This document shows, in pieces, positions 11,501-20,360 of a DNA stretch of 64,000 nt. Numbering within the stretch: position 1 is the first letter of the stretch; the number at the start of each line of letters is the position of its first letter. The translations under genes were made by a program, and so were the position numbers. This DNA comes from JAGOMW01 sp964644075 (GTDB taxonomy: Bacteria; Patescibacteriota; Gracilibacteria; BD1-5; UBA2023): positions 62,001 through 126,000 of the forward strand of contig CAZXUQ010000001.1 of the NCBI GenBank assembly GCA_964644075.1, given 5' to 3'. The notes beneath the pieces were generated by a model. That model had not been told where the DNA came from and made no database searches. It was given only the letters and a program-made list of their open reading frames with translations.

Positions 11501-13471
11501 ACATCAGAGCTCGAGATTACTCCAGCACTCGTGACATCTCTTGCACCGACAGCTCCATGAGTCCTTTCTATACAGACATTTCCGAAAGTAGAAAGTGGTA
11601 GTGTCGTCCTCAAATCACGTGGTGATAAGCTTCTCCTATCTCTTTTTGGGAACGATGCGACCGAATACCGTATCGATACTGATACGAAAATCGACAGTGA
11701 TCTCGATGGCGTGACTGACAACGACGCTGATAATAAAGATAGTCCTTCGTATAAAGATGGGTCTGCATTTCTCGTGAACCTCTCAGAAGCAAAAACGCAT
11801 ACCCGTGACATGAAGGTCACTGCTCTTAAAAATGGTGTGACTGTATGATCTGCAACACTCAGTATAGTGCTCGATTATATCATCGATACCTCAAGCGATA
11901 CTCCAAATGATCTCTCAGGAAGTGGTATTACTGGTATTTCATCTTCTGACCGAGCAAACCTCGAAAAACTCCAGTCAAAAATCCGATCACTTACCTCAGA
12001 TGATCGTATCATCCTGACTCAGTACTACAACACTCTCATAGAATGATGGGATGATGCTCACGATCGGACACAGTCACTTGTAACTCTCCAAAATACCGTC
12101 AATGAAAGCACTACTCTTTCTGATACAAGCAAACAGGAACTCTCTGATCTCCTCGATCTCATCCTCGTCGGCGATGCTCAGGCAACCAATGAAATAACTG
12201 TAGCTGGTCGAGTTATAGATGGACTCATTAAGTCAGATGATCCGAACCGAGATGCCATCATGGAACGTCTCGAAAAAATCAAGGCACACCCAGGAAACCT
12301 CACTGAGAACAAAACTCTCTGACAAGAAATCCTCGCTCTTATCAAAGATGACGCAAAAATCAGCAATGAAGATAAACTCCTCATACGCTCTCAGCTCCTC
12401 GTCATCGTCAATGGATGACAAGAAAGTGTACCAGAACAGTCACAAACAGAAGTAGCACAGGAAACAAGTGCCTCATCATGAATTCTCTGATTTATCGGAT
12501 GAGTCGTAAAAATATTTGTGATTATCCTCGTCATCATCGCAGTCCTCTTTCTCATAGGATATATCGCATATCGTCTCACGAGAAAAAACAATGATACTGG
12601 ATTCCAGGATTTTCTCATCGACTCTATCGCACACAATAAAAAATCAAAAGATGTTCCCGTAGCTACTCCGCCCGTATCGACAGTATCTGTAGCACCGGTA
12701 GTAGAAAATACTCCCGTCGTGCCAGCAACCCCTGTCGTCACAACTCCTCTCGCCGATCCTCTCATGAGTGCGAGCAGTCCAGTGATCGTGAAAAAGACAG
12801 AAACATCACCGATCATCGTCCCAGTCATAGAAACTCCTCTTATGAGTGATCCCCTGACAGCCCATATCGAAGAGTTACAAACTGAGACACCTACAGAAAC
12901 TACTGTAACTACTCAAGAAGACTCCATAGACTCAGTCCCACAAGCATCTATGGTAGAAGTACCTGTGGCAGAAGAAGTACATGCTATACCAGACTGGCTC
13001 AAGCCAATAACAAAATCGGAAGAGGTAGCAGTAGGAGCAACTCTGGCTCCTCCTACGGAAACTCCAGTCGATGCTATGGCTAGTGCAGGAGTAGAACCTC
13101 TCAGTGTATGAGATGTTCAGGAGTCTGATCCTATCCCCGACTGGCTCAAAATGCCAGGACAGGAAGAAACTCCAGTAGCACCAGTAGCGACGACACAAGA
13201 TGGAGGAAGTAAACTTTTTGATAATAGTACTCCTACATTTACTCCGAGTGAGGAACTCCCTGACTGGCTCAAAAACTCCGTAGAATCTGCTCAGAAAACC
13301 ACAGAGGAAGTGCCAGAAGTCGAAAGTCCTATACAGGCAGAGGCTGAGCCAAAAGCAAAAAAACCTGCGAAAGCAAAAAAACCTGTCACGGAGAAAACAA
13401 AGACCGTAAAAAAACCAACAAACACAGAGGCTTCTACGGGTACGAGTGACATCCCTGACTGGCTCAAGTAA
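8534..13471 (+). CDS. Giant PKD-domain surface protein with PDWLK-repeat cytoplasmic tail
   Basis: This continuous ORF of 1645 residues is the longest gene here and includes many TGA-Gly codons. An N-terminal signal helix ends near residue 45 (TNPVSA). A helical segment to about 150 is followed by a series of PKD/Ig-like modules to about 1130, with typical phrases such as YTWVIDGEKV, FEWNPGDGSP, YSWDFDGDGKID and THSVSLTIANPYG. A dockerin/calcium-like DSDLDGVTDNDADN segment lies near 1060. A single membrane helix at about 1322-1348 (FVIILVIIAVLFLIGYIAY) is followed by a roughly 300-aa Pro/Thr/Glu-rich tail. The tail contains four PDWLK motifs at 1486, 1535, 1576 and 1641; the last is at the extreme C-terminus. 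Adhesion or cell-cell contact is inferred from architecture only. Confidence 0.85.
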
Positions 13472-13493
13472 AACTCCCATTCGGGGGTTTTTT
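13470..13493 (+). terminator. Intrinsic terminator after the giant PKD gene
   Basis: A 9-bp stem (AAAACTCCC with GGGGGTTTT, one G-U pair, loop ATTC) is followed directly by a T run. It begins inside the stop codon of the 1645-aa gene. Confidence 0.8.
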
Positions 13494-13547
13494 ATTGACG
13501 AAATATACCCTTTGGGATATACTTTGTGAGATATTTTTCTCTCTCCT

Positions 13548-15854
13548 ATGAATGATACTCCAGAAACTCCTATCAATCCAACAGGAACTGAACCCAATAC
13601 AGAAAGCCCATCACTCCTCTCTGATATTATCAAGGAAGCCAATAAAGGAACTCCTGCCACTTCTCCAGTCAAGGAAGGAAATGGAGTCACTCCTCTGGAA
13701 CCAAGCATAGAGAAAAAACGTGAACCCATGTCATTTGGTACGTTCTTGAAATTGATTGGTTCGATCTTTTTTGTGACGGTGATATTTTTCGGGAGCTTTT
13801 TGGCATATATCATACTCAACCCGAGCGAAGCCCTCTTTTTTATCAATATTTTCTCGATAGACCCGAAAGATATCGCTTCACTTCTGAGAAAGCTCATCAA
13901 CGGAAGTTTTGGTACTATGATGCTCGTAACCTCCGTGGTTTGGATTATTAGCCTCTTCCGTGCCCTCTGGACACCAAAGGATCTCAAAAGAAAACGTCTC
14001 CTCAACTGGCTTACTGCATGAGTGATCGGTATAGTATTATTTACGATACTCGCGATTTGGGCATTTCTTTTCGAAAAAGTCGGCGCGACAAGCTGGGACA
14101 ACCTCGACGGATCGATCACCATATACGACAGTGATCTCTACAATAACGAAAAGTATCGAAATGATGCGCGCATAACTCGCACGACCAATCTCATTGGTCC
14201 TCTCAATATCCTATTCGATGTGAGGACAAATGCGACTCTCATAGAAAAAAATGGCTATAACATCGAATCATACGAGATTGATTTTGATGGAGCAAAGTGT
14301 GAAAATGGGAAAAGTATCGTCTCTGGATCGAGTCCTCGAGATGAACAAAGTCTCGTGTGTACTTTTGATAGCGTAAAGCCATATACTCTCAGGTGAGTAT
14401 ATCATGCGAAAAATCGACTCGGCACAAAAGAAGATATACCAATCAATCTCCCTGCTATCGAAATCCGTGGGCTCGTCGATATCAGAGCCAATACCAATAC
14501 TCGTGGTCAAAAAATCCTCACTCTCGATGCATCGAGTCTACGCAAACTCGGAACTCCTCGATGGGTCTATGAATCAAGCGGAAAAGAAGTCACAGAAGCA
14601 ACTATCACAGAGACACTATCACCCCTCGCAGAGCGTGTCGGACTGAAGCTCTGGTGAGACAGTATTGATCGTATTTTTATACTCGAAGACGTCACAAACC
14701 GCTCTGTAGACGGAGAGATTGTCGCACGGCAGGATACTCTAGATGCTCACAAATATAGTTTTAGTCTCTCATGAGTATCCCTCAATCCCAATGAAATCAC
14801 GAAAATAGAGTGGCTCACAGGAAATGACTCAATCATCTGTAAATCAAATGAAGAAACATGTGATTATACTTTTTCTCAGTATGGAAAGACGAGGGTCAGC
14901 GTGGAAATCCTGACAGCGAATGGGAAAAAATATACCTTTACGAAAGATATAGAAGTCAAAGAACCTCTCAAAATCATCCGTCATATCAACGTCGCAAATG
15001 CAAATGGAGAAACTCTCAATCCTGAAAATACCTACGATAAAGATCTCCGAGCCTACGTCATCACAGATAAGGTCATCCCTCCAGAAACACTCACATTTGA
15101 CGCTCGTGATGTCATATCTGGACCAGGCTATATACTCGATGATGTCTTCTGGAAGATCAGTAATGGTCAGACAACTCTCGAAAAAAAGTGAACAAAGGTA
15201 GATATTGATTTCAACCAATCACTACGCTATACAGTCGAGTCTGTATACATATTTCGAAAGGAAACCTCGACAGGAGAAAGAGTCACAGAAACAGCACAGG
15301 ATACAGTTATCGTCGATATCGAGCGCAAAAACCTCACTCCACGACTCTCTGTCACTCCAACATCCGACTATGTACCGAGTACTGTCACAGTAGATGCGTC
15401 TCGATCAGAGGTAGAAAATGGTGAGATCAAGAAATTTATCTTTGATTTCTGAGAAGGAAAAACTCCAGCCGAAGGTGATGCGATAAAAGAGTATACATAT
15501 ACGACACCTGGAGAAAAAACTATCACTCTCACTATCATCGACAAGAACGGAAATACTGCCTCAACCAAGCAAAGTCTCGTCCTCAAAGATCAGATAAAAA
15601 ACGTCGACTTTCTCCCGAGCCTCACACCAGGAATTGTCGGAAGTCCAGTAGACTTTGATGCGAGTGGAACCAACGGTCAGATCGAAGAGTATATCTGGAA
15701 TTTCTGAGATAATACACCAGTCGCTCGAGGGTACAACACATCACATACATATGAAAGAGTCTGAACCTATACCATCACTCTCACAGTGAGATATACAGAC
15801 GGTACAGAAAAAAATACCAAAAAAGAATACAGCGTCGTCACTTCTCTCGAGTAA
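13548..15854 (+). CDS. Polytopic N-terminus fused to PKD-domain ectodomain
   Basis: This protein has 768 residues. The first 60 are a Pro/Thr/Glu-rich cytoplasmic segment. Three membrane helices follow at about 65-90 (LIGSIFFVTVIFFGSFLAYII), 123-143 (TMMLVTSVVWIISLF) and 156-178 (GIVLFTILAIWAFLFEK). The rest is extracellular beta-rich sequence with PKD modules near the C-terminus (IKKFIFDFGEGKTP.. and YIWNFGDNTPV..YTITLTVRYTDGT). Its N-terminal layout is the mirror image of the neighbouring 1645-aa protein, which carries its membrane helix at the C-terminal side. Both are probably surface-exposed partners. TGA-Gly occurs at least ten times, including in the PKD WNFGD motif. No enzymatic motif was seen. 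Confidence 0.8.
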
Positions 15855-15870
15855 AAATATTTCCTATAAT

Positions 15871-15898
15871 AAAATAGTATCCGATCGGATACTATTTT
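15871..15898. terminator. Perfect palindrome acting as bidirectional terminator
   Basis: A 28-bp perfect palindrome (arms centred on GATC at 15883-15886) is flanked by A and T runs. It lies between the convergent PKD gene and pyrH. The TAG stop of pyrH (15892-15894) lies inside its right arm. Confidence 0.85.
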
Positions 15899-16611
15899 TT
15901 GGCGTGGACATAGGTTCAGACGATATCTTCTGTCGCTATCTGGTCGATATCTTCTATCCGACACACATATATAGGCATACCTTCATCATTGGCGAGAGCT
16001 ATAGCTGACTGATCCATCACTCTGATGTCCTGTGTGAGGACTTCATGCATATGGAGGGTGTCGTGTCGTTTTGCATCGGTATGTTTTTTTGGATCTTTAT
16101 CGTAGATGCCATCGACCTTTGTCGCTTTTACGACGACATCACAGCCGAGTTCGAGAGCTCGGAGTACTGCACATGAGTCTGTCGTAAAATATGGATTCCC
16201 TGTACCACCGACACAGATGACAACTCTCCCCTTCTCGAGATGACGGAGTCCTCGACGACGGATAAATGTCTCGGCAACCCGATCTGTCGGTATAGCACTC
16301 ATGACGCGGACATCGATACCCTCTTGTTCGATCGCTTCTCCGATGGCAAGTCAGTTGATAATAGTCCCAAGCATTCCCATATGATCACCTACTCCGCGAT
16401 CAAACCCTCACTCTTCGAGCGTGATACCACGAAAAATATTTCCCCCTCATACGACGATCGCGATCTCGAGAGACTCCTTCTCGACGAGGTAGACGATTTT
16501 TTTCGCGAGAAATGAGAGAAATTTCGGATCAATCCCATATCATTGCTGTCACTGGAGAGCTTCTCATGAGAGTTTGAGGAGGACACGACGTGGGGTATGG
16601 TATTTTTTCAT
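15892..16611 (-). CDS. pyrH: Uridylate kinase (UMP kinase)
   Basis: This 239-residue amino-acid-kinase-family enzyme makes UDP from UMP and ATP. Recognisable motifs are LKLSGEALQG near the N-terminus (ATP phosphate loop), IAIVVGGGNIFRG, GDHMGMLGTIINGLA (the UMP kinase signature), and VVKATKVDGIYDKDPKK (the Asp/Lys nucleotide-binding loop). Several of these glycines are TGA codons: one in LKLSGEA, one in VGGGN and one in INGLA. The frame reads past TGA at 15916-15918 to TAG inside the shared palindromic terminator, adding GTYVHAKK. The start is ATG at 16611, and no Shine-Dalgarno precedes it. Confidence 0.96.
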
Positions 16612-16634
16612 ATAGGAGAGAAGGGAAATATTAC

Positions 16635-16663
16635 AAAAAAAGAAGCTCTAAAACGAGAGCTTC
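16635..16663 (-). terminator. Intrinsic terminator of the HTH-membrane gene
   Basis: On the minus strand GAAGCTCT and AGAGCTTC form an 8-bp stem with a 6-nt loop, followed by seven T. The stem overlaps the last codons and TAG of the upstream gene. Confidence 0.85.
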
Positions 16664-17241
16664 ATATAGAGGAAAAATACGACTGAGAAAGCAAGTACGA
16701 GGACAAAAAGAATCGCAAGCCCAAGGATCGCAGAGTTGCGTTTTTCGATTTCTTTCTCGAGAAAACTAACTTTACTTCCGAGAACCTCAGCATCAGCATC
16801 GACTTTATTTTTTGCTCCTTCGAGGAGAAATGTTGTTTTCTTGTATTCGACGAGGGGAATAGAGTTTTTGAGTTCTGTTTCTGATTTTCCGAGACGATAG
16901 GAGAGATCCTGGATGATCTCATCTTTTTTCGCGATGATATCTCTCGCGTCAGCATAGAGGGTCGAGAAATCCGCAGATTTCTCACGAGACACAGATCGAG
17001 ACTTAGTGACGATCTCTGGTTCTATCTTTTCGACAGTTTCCTCGATATCAGTGATAACGACATAGTCACCCTCACCTTTCCCCAGAGCGATACGGAGCGA
17101 CTCGACATCATCTTCCTCGAGAAATGTTTTTTTTCCGATACGTTTGGTACGGATACGTCCAGCCTGGATATGACGATCGACAGTGCGGGAGGAGACAGAG
17201 AGTCTGCGAGCAGCTTCGACGCGATCGAGAGAAAATGGCAT
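16648..17241 (-). CDS. Membrane-tethered helix-turn-helix protein
   Basis: This protein has 197 residues and no in-frame TGA. Residues 1-50 are an excisionase/MerR-like winged HTH (SLDRVEAARRLSVSSRTVDRHIQAGRIRTKRIGKKTFLEEDDV), the form used by SinI/DivIVA-tethered and similar DNA-binding proteins. A charged coiled-coil region occupies about 80-165. A C-terminal membrane helix (AILGLAILFVLVLAFSVVFFLYM) ends close to the C-terminus. The order HTH, coiled coil, C-terminal membrane anchor suggests a DNA-binding protein held at the membrane, for example in chromosome organisation or local transcription control. It lies 36 nt upstream of pyrH on the same strand. A specific function is not known. 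Confidence 0.75.
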   Translation of the reverse strand: MPFSLDRVEAARRLSVSSRTVDRHIQAGRIRTKRIGKKTFLEEDDVESLRIALGKGEGDYVVITDIEETVEKIEPEIVTKSRSVSREKSADFSTLYADARDIIAKKDEIIQDLSYRLGKSETELKNSIPLVEYKKTTFLLEGAKNKVDADAEVLGSKVSFLEKEIEKRNSAILGLAILFVLVLAFSVVFFLYMKLSF

Positions 17242-17299
17242 AAATAAAAAATAGGTCCAAAATATAGACCCATGATATAAAAAAATGAGGAAAAATCAA

Positions 17300-17421
17300 A
17301 AAAATACTCAAAATCAAGAAATTCAAGGAAGAAAATATTTTTCGACAGAAACCTATAGAGTCATACGTGACTGAGAAAAATATTTTCTGACACAGAAGTT
17401 CGCAGATTTTCAGTATTTTTT
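17300..17421. repeat. Dispersed 121-bp structured element, copy A
   Basis: This element starts with AAAATACTCAAAA and ends with TTTTCAGTATTTT, imperfect terminal inverted repeats. An internal pair GAAAATATTTTTC / GAAAAATATTTTC forms a 13-bp stem. It aligns end to end with 35555-35675, which keeps the same ends and the block TGACTGAGAAA but has a different self-complementary inner stem. It lies immediately 3' of the tmRNA gene. Confidence 0.85.
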
Positions 17422-17422
17422 C

Positions 17423-17872
17423 TGGTGGAGATGGCGGGCACCGCCCCCGCGTGTACAGAGGTACTATCAGCGTGTATTCCTATCTATAATCCATTTTTAG
17501 ATACTTTTTCTTATAGAGAAATGGCAAAAAACAAGAAAAAGTCGATCGCGTATACGTATGCTCTTACGTTTTCGAGTATCCTACGAGCACAGACTGATGA
17601 TACGACACTTCCCTATCAGTTTCGAGAAATGAAGGTTGTAGCAGGCCATACGGCACTCATCCTCTAGAGGAAGGCTACACTGTTAAGCGGTTAGGCAGTA
17701 ACAGTTGAAAGCGCAGGAGTCTTCACGAATGAAGAAGCTACCTTTGCAAGTCCACCGAAGCGGAAAGATACTTTAATTGCATCTGTTGGTTGTCATTTGA
17801 TAACGAGGCTGACTGCCCCGAGATAGCACGGTTGACCATACGATTCTCTGTATCGAATCCTATATCATCCCC
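17423..17872 (-). ncRNA. ssrA: tmRNA (SsrA RNA)
   Basis: This is a 450-nt transfer-messenger RNA. The 5' end GGGGATGATATAGGATTCG and the 3' end CCCGCCATCTCCACCA pair as the acceptor stem (GGGGATG with CATCTCC, one G-U pair), and CCA is encoded. GCGGG...CCCGC near the 3' end is the T-arm. In the pk1 region, CAGTCAGCCTCG and a downstream TGAC can form the pseudoknot. Eleven nt after that TGAC lies GCA, the expected resume codon, at the same spacing as in E. coli. A 7-bp hairpin (ACTGTTA/TAACAGT at 17687-17713) holds a TAA in its loop, as helix 5 does in E. coli. tmRNA rescues stalled ribosomes and tags the product for proteolysis. Confidence 0.93.
17691..17780 (-). other. tmRNA tag reading frame (about 29 codons)
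   Basis: Starting from the GCA resume codon, the frame runs 29 sense codons to TAA in the helix-5 loop. The tag would begin with A-I-K-V-S-F-R-F and end with L-S-T-V-T-A. Typical bacterial tags are 8-15 codons plus Ala. No stop occurs earlier in this frame. The other two frames start without Ala at the expected spacing. Two UUCG-loop hairpins sit inside the tag-coding stretch. Confidence 0.55.
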
Positions 17873-17899
17873 GAGAAATTAAGGTACAAATGCGAGATT

Positions 17900-17905
17900 A
17901 TTATA
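17900..17905 (-). promoter_or_regulatory. Candidate -10 box of ssrA
   Basis: TATAAT on the minus strand, about 28 nt upstream of the mature tmRNA 5' end, compatible with a processed precursor. No clear -35 was seen. Confidence 0.45.
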
Positions 17906-18133
17906 GTGAAAAACTGAAAAAAGCGAGTTTTCTCACTTATTTTTCACGTATAGAGTCTTCTTTAATACTAAGATTTTCTCAAAGAGAAACTGTGAACTCC
18001 AGCGGGGGGTTCGGGGGGAAGAAACTGTTTGAGGCAGATGAGAGCAGAAAAAAGAAGAGCGAAGCGAGCGAGTTTTTCTTCCACCGAGACCTTTGGTTAC
18101 TTTTGGTCACGAAAGTAATGGAAAGAAAAACTG

Positions 18134-18187
18134 GATTCTGGCATAAAGTCAGAATGACAGGAAGAGATTCTCCTACGGAGAATGACA
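18134..18187. repeat. Two tandem REP-like hairpins ending in GAATGACA
   Basis: ATTCTG...CAGAAT followed by GACA, then ATTCTCC-TAC-GGAGAAT followed by GACA. The second unit is of the same type as 35505-35528 and the arms of 33045-33140 (core CGTAGG, outer GTCATTC). Confidence 0.65.
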
Positions 18188-18194
18188 AAAGCCC

Positions 18195-18230
18195 ACAAAA
18201 AACTCCCCGATATACCAAATAATCGGGGAG
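18195..18230 (-). terminator. Intrinsic terminator of the 149-aa gene
   Basis: CTCCCCGAT / ATCGGGGAG stem of 9 bp with a 10-nt loop. On the minus strand it is followed by a run of T. Confidence 0.85.
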
Positions 18231-18249
18231 AACACGGATGAAGGGTGAC

Positions 18250-18699
18250 TTACTCGGATCGCAGTGTAGCAAGTATCGTCTTTGCCGCAGGTGAGTCAAG
18301 GTTGCCAGTGATGACAGCTATACCACCTGAGAGACGAGAGTAGGCTCGTGGAGTTGATGTATCGAGAGTTTTTTCTATGTCGGATATAGTGCTATCCTTA
18401 TAGTACTGGACTCGGACACCATCAGCTGTGTAGACAGTCTTTCCATCTGCACTCACCTGAAATGGTGGATGTGATGGTTCTTCGCTTGGAGCTGAGGAAA
18501 ATCCATATTTCTGCTCATCATTCCAGTATGGGATGCTGACATCGATAGTTTTTTCCTCGTGTTTCTCTGGGAGGAGAGCGCTATAGGACGAAAAGTTGTC
18601 CATAGAACTGTAGATACCCGTGAGAACCAAGAGAGTAAAGATTGCTGAGAGCCACTCACTACCATGCGAAGGAGCATGTCGGTGAACAGGATGTTTCAT
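18250..18699 (-). CDS. Small membrane-anchored protein of unknown function
   Basis: This protein has 149 residues, no in-frame TGA, and ends at TAA. A His-rich N-terminus (MKHPVHRHAPSHGSEW) is followed by one membrane helix (LSAIFTLLVLTGIYSSM) and an exported domain. Pairs of short beta strands (VSADGKTVYTADGVRVQYY) precede a C-terminal segment YSRLSGGIAVITGNLDSPAAKTIL. I do not recognise the family. It stands alone with its own terminator and is divergent from cysS, the start-to-start gap being 138 bp. Confidence 0.65.
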   Translation of the reverse strand: MKHPVHRHAPSHGSEWLSAIFTLLVLTGIYSSMDNFSSYSALLPEKHEEKTIDVSIPYWNDEQKYGFSSAPSEEPSHPPFQVSADGKTVYTADGVRVQYYKDSTISDIEKTLDTSTPRAYSRLSGGIAVITGNLDSPAAKTILATLRSE

Positions 18700-18825
18700 A
18701 CCTATTTACAAAAAGAGCAAAATAATTATAGCATATAAAATCATGAGAGTCAATACTTATTTATAAGAAATACTATATGTCAAATACTCTTTTGTACTTT
18801 GGTTCGATTTTTCTCCGTTTTTCCC

Positions 18826-18831
18826 TATAGT
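18826..18831 (+). promoter_or_regulatory. -10 box 6 nt before the cysS start
   Basis: TATAGT, then six bases, then ATG at 18838. Transcription from this box would begin at or beside the start codon, so the mRNA would be leaderless. Confidence 0.5.
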
Positions 18832-18837
18832 GAGCCT

Positions 18838-20358
18838 ATGTCTCTCCATCTCTACAACACTCTCACTCGCACAAAAGAACGCTTCAAGCCCCTTCGCCAG
18901 GACGAAGTGAAGGTGTACTACTGTGGACCAACGCCCTATAACTACGCCCACATCGGGAACCTGCGAGCCTATCTCTTCGAGGATTTCGTCATCCGTATAC
19001 TCAGATTTCTCGGATATCGGGTGAGTACCGTCATGAATATCACAGATATCGATGATAAGACGATTCGCGATAGCCAGAAGTCAGGAAAAACCCTCAAAGA
19101 ATTCACAGAATTTTATGCAGGAGCATTTCTCGATGACCTCAAAAAACTCCATATCCACCACGCAGACACTATCGCACCTATTTCTGGACTGATACCAGAT
19201 ATGTGAAAAATGATACAAGGCCTCCTCGATAAAGGCTACGCCTACCTCGCTGATGATGGAAGTGTCTACTATAGCGTGAGTAAGTTTAAAAAATATGGAG
19301 AACTCGCACACCTTGACATGAGCGGGATGATCTCAAGCGTCCGTATAGACAATGACGAGTACGATAAGGAGCAGGTTGCCGACTTTGCTCTCTGGAAAGC
19401 ATATGATCCAGAGAGTGATGGACCGAATTTCTGGGAGATCGAACTCCAACTCAATAAAGAAGATGCCATCAGTAAAAGCATCAAGGGACGGCCAGGTTGG
19501 CACATCGAATGTAGCGCCTGTAATTATAGGTTTTTCGGCGAACAGATCGACATTCATATGGGTGGTATAGACAATCTCTTCCCTCACCACCAAAACGAAG
19601 TCGCCCAGACAGAGGCATTTACTGGAAAAGAGTTTTCGAAATACTGGATGCATGGAGGACATCTCCTCGTGGATAACAAGAAAATGTCGAAATCAGCAGG
19701 CAATTTTTATACCCTCTCTGATATCGTAGAGCGGATGAAGCCACTCGATCCAGAGTATATCTACCGAGGATTTCGCATGATGGCACTAGCGAACCAATAT
19801 AGAGAAAATTTTAACTTCACATTCGAGAGACTCTCTGCCGCGATCAATACGATCAAAGGACTCGATGAGATGGTGAAGCGTCTCGCTCGCTACACAGAGA
19901 AATCTCCGAAATCCAGTGACGAACGCAATGCTCATGGAAAAATGAAGTTCCACGAGATCACGAGAGAATTTCGCGACAACCAACAGTACTTCATGCAGAA
20001 CTTTATCGAGAAAATCGAGGACGATTTCGATACAAATAGCGCACTCACCGTCCTCTTCGAGTACCAAGGCTACATCAATAGTGGCATCGATGAAGAGCTC
20101 TTCTCCTACGAAGAAGCAAAGTCTCTCCGCGATCTTCTCGAAAGCTGGGACAGTGTGCTCGCAATATTTGATTTCTCTCCTTTTGATAGCCAAGCATCGA
20201 TACCTGAAGCAATCACCAAACTCGCAGAAGCCCGCATCCTCGCAAAAAATCTCAAAGACTGGACCAAGGCAGATCGTCTGCGTGATGAGATCACGAGCGC
20301 CTGATGGCGTATGATTGATGAGAAAGACGGATGGAGAGTGGAAAAACTCACAAAATAA
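18838..20358 (+). CDS. cysS: Cysteinyl-tRNA synthetase
   Basis: This is a 506-residue class I aminoacyl-tRNA synthetase. It has YCGPTPYNYAHIGN near residue 30 (HIGH signature in the form HIGN; the Cys and later His residues bind zinc), the WHIECSACNYRFFG and GGIDNLFPHHQNE segments typical of CysRS, and KMSKS at 282-286 in VDNKKMSKSAGN. ATG at 18838 is preferred over an in-frame upstream start at 18799 because homologues begin MSLHLYNT and a -10 box sits 6 nt upstream. TGA-Gly occurs at 19204 and again near the C-terminus (TSAGWRM). It is followed after 2 nt by the CYTH gene, so the two form an operon. Confidence 0.97.
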
Positions 20359-20360
20359 CT

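Larger units (their letters stand above)
17873..18249. other. Gene-free spacer between ssrA and a small membrane-protein gene
   Basis: This 377-bp stretch contains no ORF with coding character. Apart from the candidate ssrA promoter it holds two adjacent short hairpins ending in GAATGACA (18134-18187) and the terminator at 18195-18230. The part around 18050-18120 has a run of low-complexity purine sequence and resembles anonymous dispersed sequence rather than a gene. Confidence 0.6.

Noticed and set aside
12932..14122. A 396-codon ORF on the minus strand opposite the PKD genes
   Set aside because: It is antisense to two well-supported frames, has no recognisable domain, and reflects the codon bias of the plus-strand genes.
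17425..17667. An 80-codon plus-strand ORF
   Set aside because: It lies within the tmRNA gene on the opposite strand and has no protein-like features.
18000..18230. A 110-codon ORF (17890-18222) reading through the spacer
   Set aside because: Its sequence is made of low-complexity purine runs and the REP-like hairpins, and it ends inside a terminator. Not coding-like.
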